Assembly (NCBI RefSeq): GCF_900176035.1
Contig: NZ_FWWT01000014.1
Span: 49,534-113,533 of the forward strand
Direction of reading: 5' to 3'
Length of the DNA: 64,000 nucleotides
From: Desulfonispora thiosulfatigenes DSM 11270
GTDB taxonomy: Bacteria > Bacillota > Peptococcia > Peptococcales > Desulfonisporaceae
The notes below the pieces were generated by a model, which saw nothing but the letters and a program-made list of their open reading frames with translations, made no database searches and had not been told where the DNA came from. This document shows, piece after piece, positions 42,935-52,136 of the stretch; position 1 is the first letter of the stretch, and each line of letters opens with the position of its first letter. The position numbers and the translations under genes are program-made.

Positions 42935-42997
42935 CTCTCCTTTAGGTAGACAGATTAAAAAATAAAAATCTGACTACTTGAGGGGGAGTTTTTTTTG
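42935..42997 (+). terminator. Terminator after the SLH gene
   Basis: CTCTCCTTTAGGTAGACAGA pairs with TCTGACTACTTGAGGGGGAG (several G-U or mismatched pairs) and is followed by eight T. Confidence 0.75.
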
Positions 42998-43118
42998 TGA
43001 GAAGAGTTTAGGTCTTGGCGCGATTAGAACATAAATAAGGGCATACTATTAAAGTTTTAATGTATAATAATATAAGAGTATATTATATATGGCAAAAAAT
43101 AATAGAAGGGAGAACATC

Positions 43119-43841
43119 ATGGATTCTTATATCTTGTTTTTTAGCATTGTTTTAATAGCATCAATCTTACAAACTAGTACTGGATTTGGGTTTTCCATTA
43201 TGGCTACTCCCTTTCTCCTGCTATTATTTATGCCTAAAGAAGCGATTCAGGTAAACTTAATTCTTTCTATTTTTATTTCAGTTGCCTTAATTACTACTAT
43301 TAAGAATGACATTGATTTTGAAATCTTAAAAAGATTTATTATTGGGAGCTCTTTTGGCATACCATTTGGAATTATTTTCTTCCTATTCTTAGACATGAAT
43401 ACTCTAAAGTTAGGTGTTAGTATAATTATTTTAATTTTAACAGTATTATTAATTCGTAACTTTAGAATTAACCAAACCGATAAACGTGACTTTGCTGTAG
43501 GTGCTATCTCAGGGACTCTAACTGCAGCCATTGGAATGCCTGGTCCCCCAGTTTTATTATACTTTTCTGGAACAGAAACAGAAAAAGAGAAATTAAGGGC
43601 TACCACCTTAGCCTTTTATATATTCGTTTACTCAGCAAGCTTAGTAATCCAAATTATCTTTGCAAAAACTAGTAAAACTGTCTGGATCTCTAGTACATAT
43701 GCTATCCCAGTTGTAATTATGGGTTTATATTTAGGTCAGCTCTTATTTAAGAAAATTAACCAAGAAACCTTTCGTATTTTTACATACTTCATTCTTTTAT
43801 CTACTGGCTCGTATTTATTATTTGAAAGCTGGAAATGGTAA
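43119..43841 (+). CDS. TauE/SafE family permease, copy 2
   Basis: 240-aa membrane protein nearly identical to the one at 36807. Differences seen are Leu/Phe, Val/Ile, Leu/Phe, Ile/Met, Lys/Asn, Asp/Glu, Leu/Ile and Leu/Phe; all others match. Same start context (GAAGGGAG before ATG) and a similar ~60-base upstream sequence; similarity ends at the stop codon. Same orientation as copy 1, about 6.3 kb apart. A recent duplication or gene conversion explains it. The next gene is rlmH. Confidence 0.88.
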   Translation: MDSYILFFSIVLIASILQTSTGFGFSIMATPFLLLLFMPKEAIQVNLILSIFISVALITTIKNDIDFEILKRFIIGSSFGIPFGIIFFLFLDMNTLKLGVSIIILILTVLLIRNFRINQTDKRDFAVGAISGTLTAAIGMPGPPVLLYFSGTETEKEKLRATTLAFYIFVYSASLVIQIIFAKTSKTVWISSTYAIPVVIMGLYLGQLLFKKINQETFRIFTYFILLSTGSYLLFESWKW

Positions 43842-43926
43842 GAAGCGAGTAAATAACTTTTATATAGATACAATCGGTCTTTATATAACGCCTTAAAACA
43901 TTATCTTAGTAGAAGGAGCACTCCAA

Positions 43927-44406
43927 ATGAATATAAAAATAATAGCTGTAGGAAAAATAAAAGAAAAGTTTTTAGATGCAGGAATTAAAGAATATTTAAA
44001 ACGTCTAACCTCTTATGCTAAGGTTGAAATAATTGAAGTAAAAGATGAAAAAGAACCTGAAAATTGCTCACCTGCTGATGAAAAATTAATCAAAGAAAAA
44101 GAAGCTCAAAAGATAGAAAAACATATCAAAGATGATAGCTATATAATCGTCCTCGCCATTGATGGTAAAATGTTTTCCTCTGAAGAGTTAGCTACTAAAT
44201 TAAACGAACTTGCCTTAAATGGAAAAAGTGACCTAACTTTTATCATCGGTGGATCTCAAGGATTAGATGAAAAAATACTGGGACAAGCTAACTTAAAATT
44301 ATCCTTCTCTAAAATGACCTTTCCTCATCAATTAATGCGCTTAATCATGTTAGAGCAAATATATCGTGGGTTTAAGATAATTAAGGGTGAACCTTATCAT
44401 AAATAA
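43927..44406 (+). CDS. rlmH: 23S rRNA pseudouridine-1915 N3-methyltransferase
   Basis: SPOUT-class methyltransferase RlmH, 159 aa, which methylates pseudouridine 1915 in helix 69 of 23S rRNA. Family marks: MNIKIIAVGKIKEKFLDAGIKEYLKRL at the N-terminus, LDxxGK-like LAIDGKMFSSEELA, FIIGGSQGLDEKIL, and the C-terminal knot FPHQLMRLIMLEQIYRGFKIIKGEPYHK. Full-length with an AGAAGGAGC site. In Firmicutes it usually lies near the replication origin, in line with the rpsF-dnaB block. Confidence 0.97.
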   Translation: MNIKIIAVGKIKEKFLDAGIKEYLKRLTSYAKVEIIEVKDEKEPENCSPADEKLIKEKEAQKIEKHIKDDSYIIVLAIDGKMFSSEELATKLNELALNGKSDLTFIIGGSQGLDEKILGQANLKLSFSKMTFPHQLMRLIMLEQIYRGFKIIKGEPYHK

Positions 44407-44538
44407 AATAATTGTTTATAAGGATAAAGAAAATTTAGTTTAACGTGATATAATGTTTGTAGAAATTATAAATGTTTTAGAATATATTTATAGATAAAGT
44501 TTTATCCTAGAACTAAAGATAGAGGAGTATTATAAAGT

Positions 44539-45972
44539 ATGACTATGATTATAGAAAAAAATCGAGTAGATCAAAGAAATTTTTCGATTATAATCTTTTC
44601 CTTATTTTTTGGGTGGTTATTATCTGTTCCTTTTGAGGGGCAGGTTTTATATACTTTGATTTCTGATGCTCAAATTGAAGGAAAAACACATAATACAATC
44701 GCAGTCTTTGCTCACTTTATAGGTTTGTTTATAACAGGATTTTTAGTTAAAAGACAAATATTAGCAAAAGTAATAATGATAGTTTCTACTATTATATGTA
44801 TAATCGGAAGTTTGATATTTTTCTTGCCTTTTTCCATGCTTTGGTATGTTTCTTTGTTTTTTATATCATTTTTTTCGGGTCTTTTTGTGGCTAGTTGGGG
44901 ATTTTATTTTAAGGTATATTCTAAGCCGGACCAGCGTTTTAAAATAGCAGCAGAAGTACTTATTTATTCAAATATACTTATGATATTAATTAATGTAGTT
45001 TCTGTACATACCTCAGCATTAATTGCATTAAAATTATCTATTATAACACTTATTGCAATATTATTTATAACTATACGATTAGAAGTATTTTCAAATGAAC
45101 AATTAAATGAAAAAATCAACTTGGAAGCAAAAAATGTGCAAAATGATCTACTCAGTATTACAAAACCATTAGTTTTTTTATGTCTATTTATTTTTATTAT
45201 TACATTAAATTCAGGATTGATGTATCAGGTTGTTAATCCTAAGTTTGCTCATTTAACAGTAATAACAAGTTACTACTGGGCTGTTCCATATATTGTAGCT
45301 TTACTTATTTTAAGAAATTTACCAGGAAATATTAATAAATCATATATATTATATATTGCTTTAATTATGATAGGACTCTCATTTATATTATTTATGTGGC
45401 TAGATAAATCTATTTTTAGCTATCTAGTTATTAATACTTTAATGTTAGGTGCCTTGGGAGTTTGTGATTTATTTTGGTGGAGTATTTTGGCAAGGTTTTT
45501 TGATTACCATGATAATCCTGCTAAAGTATTAGGAATAGGTTTATCTATGAATGTATTAGGAATTCTTGTCGGAGGTTTTATTGGAAATAGTATTTTTTCG
45601 CAAGAGAATGATGTTATTAAAGTTTCTCTTATTGCTTTATTAATTATTTTTATAGTTATGATTTTTTTACCAATACTTAATATATATCTTACAAAACTAT
45701 TAAAAAATCATGTATTTTTATTTAATTTTGTTAATTTAGAGGATAGTAAACAAGAAAAGGTTATCGTTGATGTTTGGGATAATAAAAATTTAACAGCAAA
45801 AGAAATAGAAGTAATTAAATTAATACTTCGGGGATATACCTATAAAGCTATATCAGAACAATTATTTATTAGTGAAAATACAACTAAATTTCATGTGAAA
45901 AATATTTATCAGAAGATGAATGTTAATACTAAAATGGAATTAATTAAAATGTTTACTGAAAATGAAAAATAG
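44539..45972 (+). CDS. Membrane-embedded LuxR-type regulator (12-span N-terminus)
   Basis: 477-aa protein: residues ~15-400 are very hydrophobic with about 12 spans in an MFS-like pattern, and ~415-475 form a LuxR/FixJ HTH (LTAKEIEVIKLILRGYTYKAISEQLFISENTTKFHVKNIYQKM). Similar membrane-LuxR fusions are known from Actinobacteria and some Clostridia, where they are thought to sense a transported or membrane ligand; the signal is unknown. GAGGAG ribosome site. It is followed after ~240 bases by a giant SLH protein preceded by two small dyads, so I infer that it controls that gene. Confidence 0.82.
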   Translation: MTMIIEKNRVDQRNFSIIIFSLFFGWLLSVPFEGQVLYTLISDAQIEGKTHNTIAVFAHFIGLFITGFLVKRQILAKVIMIVSTIICIIGSLIFFLPFSMLWYVSLFFISFFSGLFVASWGFYFKVYSKPDQRFKIAAEVLIYSNILMILINVVSVHTSALIALKLSIITLIAILFITIRLEVFSNEQLNEKINLEAKNVQNDLLSITKPLVFLCLFIFIITLNSGLMYQVVNPKFAHLTVITSYYWAVPYIVALLILRNLPGNINKSYILYIALIMIGLSFILFMWLDKSIFSYLVINTLMLGALGVCDLFWWSILARFFDYHDNPAKVLGIGLSMNVLGILVGGFIGNSIFSQENDVIKVSLIALLIIFIVMIFLPILNIYLTKLLKNHVFLFNFVNLEDSKQEKVIVDVWDNKNLTAKEIEVIKLILRGYTYKAISEQLFISENTTKFHVKNIYQKMNVNTKMELIKMFTENEK

Positions 45973-45984
45973 ATGTAAAAAGGG

Positions 45985-46014
45985 AAACCTAGGAAATTAT
46001 TCTTAGGTTTTTTT
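45985..46014 (+). terminator. Terminator of the LuxR-type gene
   Basis: AAACCTAgg...ttcTTAGGTTT stem followed by a T run. Confidence 0.88.
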
Positions 46015-46035
46015 ATTTTCTCTGATAAATATAGT

Positions 46036-46089
46036 CCTACCCTTTTTGTGTAGGATGTTTTTTATAAAACTACCCTTTTTATGTGTAGG
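46036..46089 (+). promoter_or_regulatory. Two dyad-containing direct repeats before the giant SLH gene
   Basis: CCTACcctttttgtGTAGG at 46036-46054 and CTACcctttttatgtGTAGG at 46070-46089, 34 bases apart. Each is a CTAC...GTAG dyad with the same inner CCTTTTT. Candidate sites for the adjoining LuxR-type regulator; not seen before the other SLH gene. Confidence 0.55.
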
Positions 46090-46212
46090 TGAATTTATTA
46101 AATAAATATATAGTTAATAAATAATAAACATTTAAAGAAGGAGGGGGCTAAAAGAAGGGGTAAATTTCCAAAAAAAAGGTAAGTTATCTTAATAATAAGA
46201 GGAGGGAATAAA

Positions 46213-49200
46213 GTGGACCTAAAAATTAGAAATTTTAAAAGAGCTTTATCAGTAGCTATTATATTTTTCATGATATTAACAATGATACCACTAGAAGCTT
46301 CTGCATTTACGTTATCAGATATAAGTAATCATTGGGCAAAAAATACTATTAATCAATGGATCGATAAGAATTTGGTAAATGGATATCCAGATGGTACTTT
46401 TAGACCTGATAAAAGTATTACAAGAGCTGAATTTATGGCACTAGTGAATAAATCTTTTGGTTTTACAAATGAGGTTAATATAGATTATGTTGATGTACCA
46501 AAAGATGCTTGGTATCAAAGTACAGTAGCAAGAGCAAAGGCAGCTGGGTATATTGGAGGTTATCCAGATGCTTCGATGAGGCCTGAAAATTTAATTAGTA
46601 GACAAGAAGCGGCTAGTATTGTTGCTAAAATTAAGGGATTGAATCATGACTTAAATGCAGCTAATATCTTTAGCGATAGTAATGATATAGCGAACTGGAG
46701 TAAAGGAGCCGTAGGAGCAACAGTAGAATCTGGTTATATTGGAGGTTATCCAGATAAAACCTTCAAACCACTAGGTAATATAACTAGAGCAGAATCTTTA
46801 GTAGTATTAAATAGAGCAGCTTTTAATGATGGCAATATAAAAGAGATAAAAGTATTTGATAAAAAAGGTACATATGGTTTAGAGAATGAAGTAGAAGTTA
46901 TTAATAGTAATGTAAGTGTAAAAGCTGATGGCGTTATTCTTCAAAATTTGCACATCAAAGGAAATTTAATTATTGCTGATGAAGTAGGAGATGGAGATGT
47001 TACATTAAATAATATTACTGTCGATGGAGATACCTTTGTACGTGGTGGAGGTAAAGATAGTATCCATATTAATGGAGGAAGCTATAACAAAATTATAGTA
47101 GAAGAAACCCCAGGTAAAAAAATCCGCATTGTATCAAAAAATGCAAAAAACATTAACGTAGTTATATCTAAGTATGCAGCAAATGAGAGTATAATTCTTG
47201 AAGGAACATTTGAAAATGTTCAAATAGAAGCAGATAATGCTGAAATTAAAACACAAAATGATACTATAATCAAAAAAATGATTGTGGCATCTAAAGTAAA
47301 AGGTAGCAAGATTACCATTAATAAAAATACTAGAGTAGAAGAAATGGTGATAGAAGCAGGTATAAAAATCAAAGGTCAAGGTATCATTGCTAAAGCAGTA
47401 GTAAAAGCAGATAATGTTATATATGAAAAGGCACCTCAACAGCAAAGTATAGATTCAAAAGTCAAAATAGAACCAGTAGTATCACAAGTCGCAGCAGGTA
47501 GTGGAGTAAGTGGTGGAGGAAGTAGCGGTGGTAGCAGTACAGATTTTGTAAGTGCTATTAATATCGCAACAACACCTGATATTTCAGGAGGCGTAGATAA
47601 TGATGCTGTGGTTACAGTAACATTAACAACAGCGACATCTGGCGCAGATATTTATTACACTATAGATGGAACAAATCCGGCAACAAGTGCATCAAAAGTC
47701 TTATATGATACTGCTAATAAGCCTATGATAAAAACGGAAAACATAGCAGGTGAAACTATTACTATAAAAGCTATCGGAATTAAGACTGGCTATACTAATT
47801 CGGCAGTGGCTGAAAAGGAAATAGTGTTTAACGCAGCAAGTATATCCATAACTGCAATAAGAGTTAGTAGCAATCCAGCTAAGATTACTTACTATGAAGG
47901 GGAATCCCTTGATCTTACAGGATTACAAGTTGAGTTAACATACAGTGATACTTCGAAGGAAAATGTAGTATTGGGTGAATTTGCTGCCAAAGGAATTACC
48001 ACAAACCCTGTAAACGGAAGCTCTTTAACCGTAGCTGAACACAACGATAAACCCATAGTGGTAATCTGTAATGGTAAGTTAGCTGAAAGCGGTGACAAGT
48101 TAAGAGTCTTGGCAGCAGCAATGCCAGTAACCAGCATAAGTTTAAATAAATCATCACTTGAGCTGGTTGCCGGAGGAAATGAAACTTTAACAGCAACAGT
48201 AGTACCTGCTAATGCAACTAATAAAAGTGTTACTTGGTCTTCAGATAATTCCGCTGTAGCAACAGTAGATCAAACAGGGAAAGTAACAGCAGTGGCAGCA
48301 GGAACTGCAACTATTACGGTTACCACGGTAGAGGGGAGTTTTACTGCTGAATGCGTTGTAACTGTAACTCCTTCAGAATTTGCCGGAGGTGATGGCGCAC
48401 CTGGCAATCCTTACCAGATTGAAACTGCGGAGCAATTAAATAATGTTAGAAATCACCTTGATAAATACTATATCTTAACGGATGACATTGATTTGTTATC
48501 GTATGCTAGTTGGGTTCCTATCGGGAATGTTTACGCAAGCCCGTTCTATGGCAGTTTTGATGGAAATGGCCACACAATTAGCAATCTGAAAATAACATCA
48601 TCTGATGGTTTAAGAATGTTTGGCTTGTTTGGGTATGTAATAGATGCTACCATAAAAAACCTGCAAATCAGGGATGCTTATGTGGTACCTTCTCATTCAT
48701 ATGAACAACAGGTGGGAATACTGGCTGGTTATACCGCAAGGACAACGATTTCTAACTGCTCAACCTCAGGAATCGTAGGGGGTTCTGCTACTTATATGAC
48801 GGCTTTTCATATTGGAGGGTTAGTGGGACAAATTACTAATGAAACTGTTGTTGATAGTAGTTTTTCTAGGGCTAATGTTATTAGTTCAGGTAGCGGTTTA
48901 ATAGATGATGCCCAGCCAGATACCATTATTAAAAATTCTTATTCGTCAGGAACAGTTAGTGATGGAGCAGGTTTTGTTCGCAGTATTTCTGGAACAGTAG
49001 AGAACTGCTATACGATTGCAACTGTTAGTTATGGAAATCTATTTGCATCATATATAAGTGATAATAATAATGTTACAGGTTGCTATTATCAAAACATAGC
49101 AGGGGGACCGGAAGCGGTAGGCAGTGGTTCTGTTACAGGTATAATAGGAGTAGACGAAGTAGACATGAAAAAACAAAGCACATTCATGGGCTGGGATTTT

Positions 49201-51966
49201 GTTAATATCTGGGGAATAAACCCTGATAAAAATGAAGGATATCCATTCCTAAGGTGGCAAGGCTATGAGCCTATTCTAGATGTAACAAAACCAGTAACTG
49301 GGGTAAGTTTAAATAAATTATCACTTGAGTTGGTTGTAGGAGGAAATGAAACTTTAATAGCAACAGTAGCACCTGCTGATGCAAGTAATAAAGGTGTTGT
49401 TTGGTCTTCAGATAATTCTAATGTAGCAACAGTAGACTCAAACGGAGAAGTAACAGCAGTATCGGGGGGAACGGTAAATATTACAGTTGCCACAGTAGAT
49501 GGTGGAAAAACAGCGACTTGTGTGGTTCATGTAAAGAGTACAGATGCAACATTAAGCGACTTAACTGTAAATGGAACCACAGTAGAAGGCTTTGCAGCTG
49601 CAACACTAGCATATAATATTGAGTTTGCAATAGGAACAACAGAAGTTCCTATTGTAGAAGCGACAGTAAATAATACAGGTAAAGCTAATGCAATAGTAAC
49701 CCACGCAGAAAGTTTACCAGGAACCACAACAGTAGTAGTAACAGCTGAAGATGGAACTACTACAATGACATATACAATAAATTTCACAGTAGAAAAAGAA
49801 CCTTTATCCGTAACGGTAACAAAAGCTGTAAACGCACCAATTGCGATTCCTGAGATCCCAACTATACAGTATCTGTCGAATCAGAATCAAGTTACTGTAG
49901 AACAAATAGGTAACTCCGTTACTATTTCAGGTTCATTGGGTGCACTGGTGTCTTATGCTCAGCCGGGTCAAGAAGACAACCATAAATATGTTGTGCTTTT
50001 AGTGGAGACTGGTGAGGCAAGCGTTGAGGGCATATCTTATAATGGTGTAGAGATGGATATTACTGCCGAGAGATATTATAATGGAAAATTTGGAGGTATT
50101 GAGGAAGGAACCTTTGTTCAATGGATCAAGGCGGATGAAGTAGTTAATACACCAATGATCTTTAACCTCTCCAAGGCAGGAAAGACTGATACAGAAATAA
50201 CTATTAGTTTTAAAGATATTCCATTAACTTTAGAAGGCATAGCAATCACAACACCAGCAAAAACAGAATATAAAGTTGGTGAAACGCTTGATATTACCGG
50301 TATGGTAGTAACAGGGACATATAGTGATTCTAGCACTAAAGAAGAAACAATCACAGTAGATAATGTAACAGGATTTGACAGTTCAGCAGTAATAGCGGAA
50401 CAAACACTGACCATAACGGTTGGTGGCAAGACGACGAGTTATACTATCTCAGTAGTTAAAGCAGATGGACCAGCATTAACTGGTGTTACAGCAGATGATA
50501 ATGAAAACACCTTAACAGGAATCACCGAAGCTATGGAGTTTTCAACAAATGGAACAGACTGGACAAAATATAATGGATCCAACCTGCCTGATTTAACAGG
50601 TACAGTAGCATTACAGGTGAGGGTAGCAGCAACGGAAACACATACAGCAGGAGCAACTACAACCTTTAACTTTACAGTAGGAGCAAGTGTATCAAGCATA
50701 ATAGCAACTAATGGAACTGTAACAATCACTTTGGCTGAAAAGCCAAAAGAAGCACCGGTAGAAGGTGACTTCACAGCAACAGCTACTATTGATGGTGGAA
50801 GTGCAGAATCATTGGCTTTAACAAATTTCGTTTACGATGGTAATGTGACTGTAACTTATACCTTTAATCCGATCGCTCAAACTGAATCGGAGCAAAGTGT
50901 ATTAGTAGCAGTAACACTAGCCGGAAATGAAACAGTAGCACCAGCATATACTGTAGAGGCTTTGGTATTAGGGATAATAGGAAACCTACTTGATGCTGAT
51001 AGTGGTGCTAACCTTACGGGAGTGCTTTATACAAGAGACAGCAGCATCTATTATAACCAAGTAGACACTACTGGCACATGGGGAACAGAAACATTAATCG
51101 GCACAAGCACAGAGGGTAGCCTGGATGTTGATAGTACAGGTAATCCTCACGTAGCCTACACTACAGCCGGCAAAATCGGTTATAGGATGTATGACGGAAG
51201 CAATTGGACAGATGAAGTGTTGATTGAAAGCAATAATGCTGGTTCCTGCTCTAAACCGGATATTGCGGTAGATGGTAGTGGATATGCTCATATAACTTAT
51301 ACCGATACAATGGGCAATACCGGTGACGACTATGATAAACCAGATATTATGTATGCTACTAACAAATCGGGTTCTTTCGTTAAGGAATTAACTTTTAACG
51401 GAAATGGAACTTATAATTTTAGCAACAAGGTTGATTATACTTACTATAATAATGGTAAGCCCTATGGTTCTGTTATTGTTGTTACAGGTAGTGGAGATTA
51501 TTATATTGTATCGCAAAAATCCCATCGGGAGAATACAGGACAAGTTTATAACACGTATTCATTAGTTGTTAAATCTAACCTTGCTGAAGGAAGTATAGAA
51601 GGATTATCTTCTGATGTCTACAACATCTACGACCTAACCTCCGGTGGGGGTAAAGTAGTAGCTCTTTATGGTCATAGTGGCTCCAAAACCGCCGAATTAA
51701 CGATAAACGGGGCAACTATCACATTTGACAACGCAACAACACTTCCTGGCGGATCAGTTAACTCTGTTGCTACTGATGGTAGCGATATCGTAGTCGGCGG
51801 GGTAATCGATGGCAAGTTGCAAACTTTCTACAATGGAGCAGTAAGTGTTTATAATGATAATATAGTTAAGAATGGAACAAAAGTGTCGGTAGAGTATGTC
51901 AATACTAAATTCTATGCTATCTACACTGATAACTATGATGGAAGAATTAAGGTGGTGGAAATCTAA
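46213..51966 (+). CDS. Giant modular SLH surface protein
   Basis: 1917 aa, signal peptide ~1-31, three SLH domains ~36-205 (NHWAKNTINQWIDKNLVNGYPDG). A beta-helix-like module at ~211-415 is related to that of the SLH protein at 39186. Then a Gly/Ser linker (~430-445), a chitobiase-like beta domain (~446-535, YYTIDGTNPATS), a Big_3-like domain (~543-630), Big_2 domains at ~636-718 and ~1025-1105 (TSISLNKSSLELVAGGNETL), a GLUG-type right-handed repeat region ~722-1010, a cadherin-like domain (~1110-1195), another Big_3-like domain (~1339-1415) and a terminal region ~1590-1917 with propeller-like repeats. GTG start after GAGGAGGG. Probably an adhesin or matrix protein; no enzyme domain is evident. 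Confidence 0.85.
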   Translation: MDLKIRNFKRALSVAIIFFMILTMIPLEASAFTLSDISNHWAKNTINQWIDKNLVNGYPDGTFRPDKSITRAEFMALVNKSFGFTNEVNIDYVDVPKDAWYQSTVARAKAAGYIGGYPDASMRPENLISRQEAASIVAKIKGLNHDLNAANIFSDSNDIANWSKGAVGATVESGYIGGYPDKTFKPLGNITRAESLVVLNRAAFNDGNIKEIKVFDKKGTYGLENEVEVINSNVSVKADGVILQNLHIKGNLIIADEVGDGDVTLNNITVDGDTFVRGGGKDSIHINGGSYNKIIVEETPGKKIRIVSKNAKNINVVISKYAANESIILEGTFENVQIEADNAEIKTQNDTIIKKMIVASKVKGSKITINKNTRVEEMVIEAGIKIKGQGIIAKAVVKADNVIYEKAPQQQSIDSKVKIEPVVSQVAAGSGVSGGGSSGGSSTDFVSAINIATTPDISGGVDNDAVVTVTLTTATSGADIYYTIDGTNPATSASKVLYDTANKPMIKTENIAGETITIKAIGIKTGYTNSAVAEKEIVFNAASISITAIRVSSNPAKITYYEGESLDLTGLQVELTYSDTSKENVVLGEFAAKGITTNPVNGSSLTVAEHNDKPIVVICNGKLAESGDKLRVLAAAMPVTSISLNKSSLELVAGGNETLTATVVPANATNKSVTWSSDNSAVATVDQTGKVTAVAAGTATITVTTVEGSFTAECVVTVTPSEFAGGDGAPGNPYQIETAEQLNNVRNHLDKYYILTDDIDLLSYASWVPIGNVYASPFYGSFDGNGHTISNLKITSSDGLRMFGLFGYVIDATIKNLQIRDAYVVPSHSYEQQVGILAGYTARTTISNCSTSGIVGGSATYMTAFHIGGLVGQITNETVVDSSFSRANVISSGSGLIDDAQPDTIIKNSYSSGTVSDGAGFVRSISGTVENCYTIATVSYGNLFASYISDNNNVTGCYYQNIAGGPEAVGSGSVTGIIGVDEVDMKKQSTFMGWDFVNIWGINPDKNEGYPFLRWQGYEPILDVTKPVTGVSLNKLSLELVVGGNETLIATVAPADASNKGVVWSSDNSNVATVDSNGEVTAVSGGTVNITVATVDGGKTATCVVHVKSTDATLSDLTVNGTTVEGFAAATLAYNIEFAIGTTEVPIVEATVNNTGKANAIVTHAESLPGTTTVVVTAEDGTTTMTYTINFTVEKEPLSVTVTKAVNAPIAIPEIPTIQYLSNQNQVTVEQIGNSVTISGSLGALVSYAQPGQEDNHKYVVLLVETGEASVEGISYNGVEMDITAERYYNGKFGGIEEGTFVQWIKADEVVNTPMIFNLSKAGKTDTEITISFKDIPLTLEGIAITTPAKTEYKVGETLDITGMVVTGTYSDSSTKEETITVDNVTGFDSSAVIAEQTLTITVGGKTTSYTISVVKADGPALTGVTADDNENTLTGITEAMEFSTNGTDWTKYNGSNLPDLTGTVALQVRVAATETHTAGATTTFNFTVGASVSSIIATNGTVTITLAEKPKEAPVEGDFTATATIDGGSAESLALTNFVYDGNVTVTYTFNPIAQTESEQSVLVAVTLAGNETVAPAYTVEALVLGIIGNLLDADSGANLTGVLYTRDSSIYYNQVDTTGTWGTETLIGTSTEGSLDVDSTGNPHVAYTTAGKIGYRMYDGSNWTDEVLIESNNAGSCSKPDIAVDGSGYAHITYTDTMGNTGDDYDKPDIMYATNKSGSFVKELTFNGNGTYNFSNKVDYTYYNNGKPYGSVIVVTGSGDYYIVSQKSHRENTGQVYNTYSLVVKSNLAEGSIEGLSSDVYNIYDLTSGGGKVVALYGHSGSKTAELTINGATITFDNATTLPGGSVNSVATDGSDIVVGGVIDGKLQTFYNGAVSVYNDNIVKNGTKVSVEYVNTKFYAIYTDNYDGRIKVVEI

Positions 51967-52023
51967 ACACCTTAATACGGACTGACTTTTTGTCTAACCC
52001 TCAAATAAGACTCGGAAGTAACT

Positions 52024-52075
52024 AAAACCCCATGGGAAAAGCAAATAATTTTGCTCTCTCATGAGGGTTTTTTCT
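52024..52075 (+). terminator. Terminator of the giant SLH gene
   Basis: AAAACCCCATGgGA...GCAAA pairs with TTTGC...CTCATGaGGGTTTT, ending in a T run. Confidence 0.8.
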
Positions 52076-52136
52076 TATTAAGATATAAATTTTATGGATC
52101 AATGGAAATAATATACCTAATATCTCCATATTTGAC

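Noticed and set aside
36737..43841. Composite transposon formed by the two TauE copies
   Set aside because: The copies encode permeases, no transposase or terminal inverted repeats flank them, and similarity ends at the stop codons.
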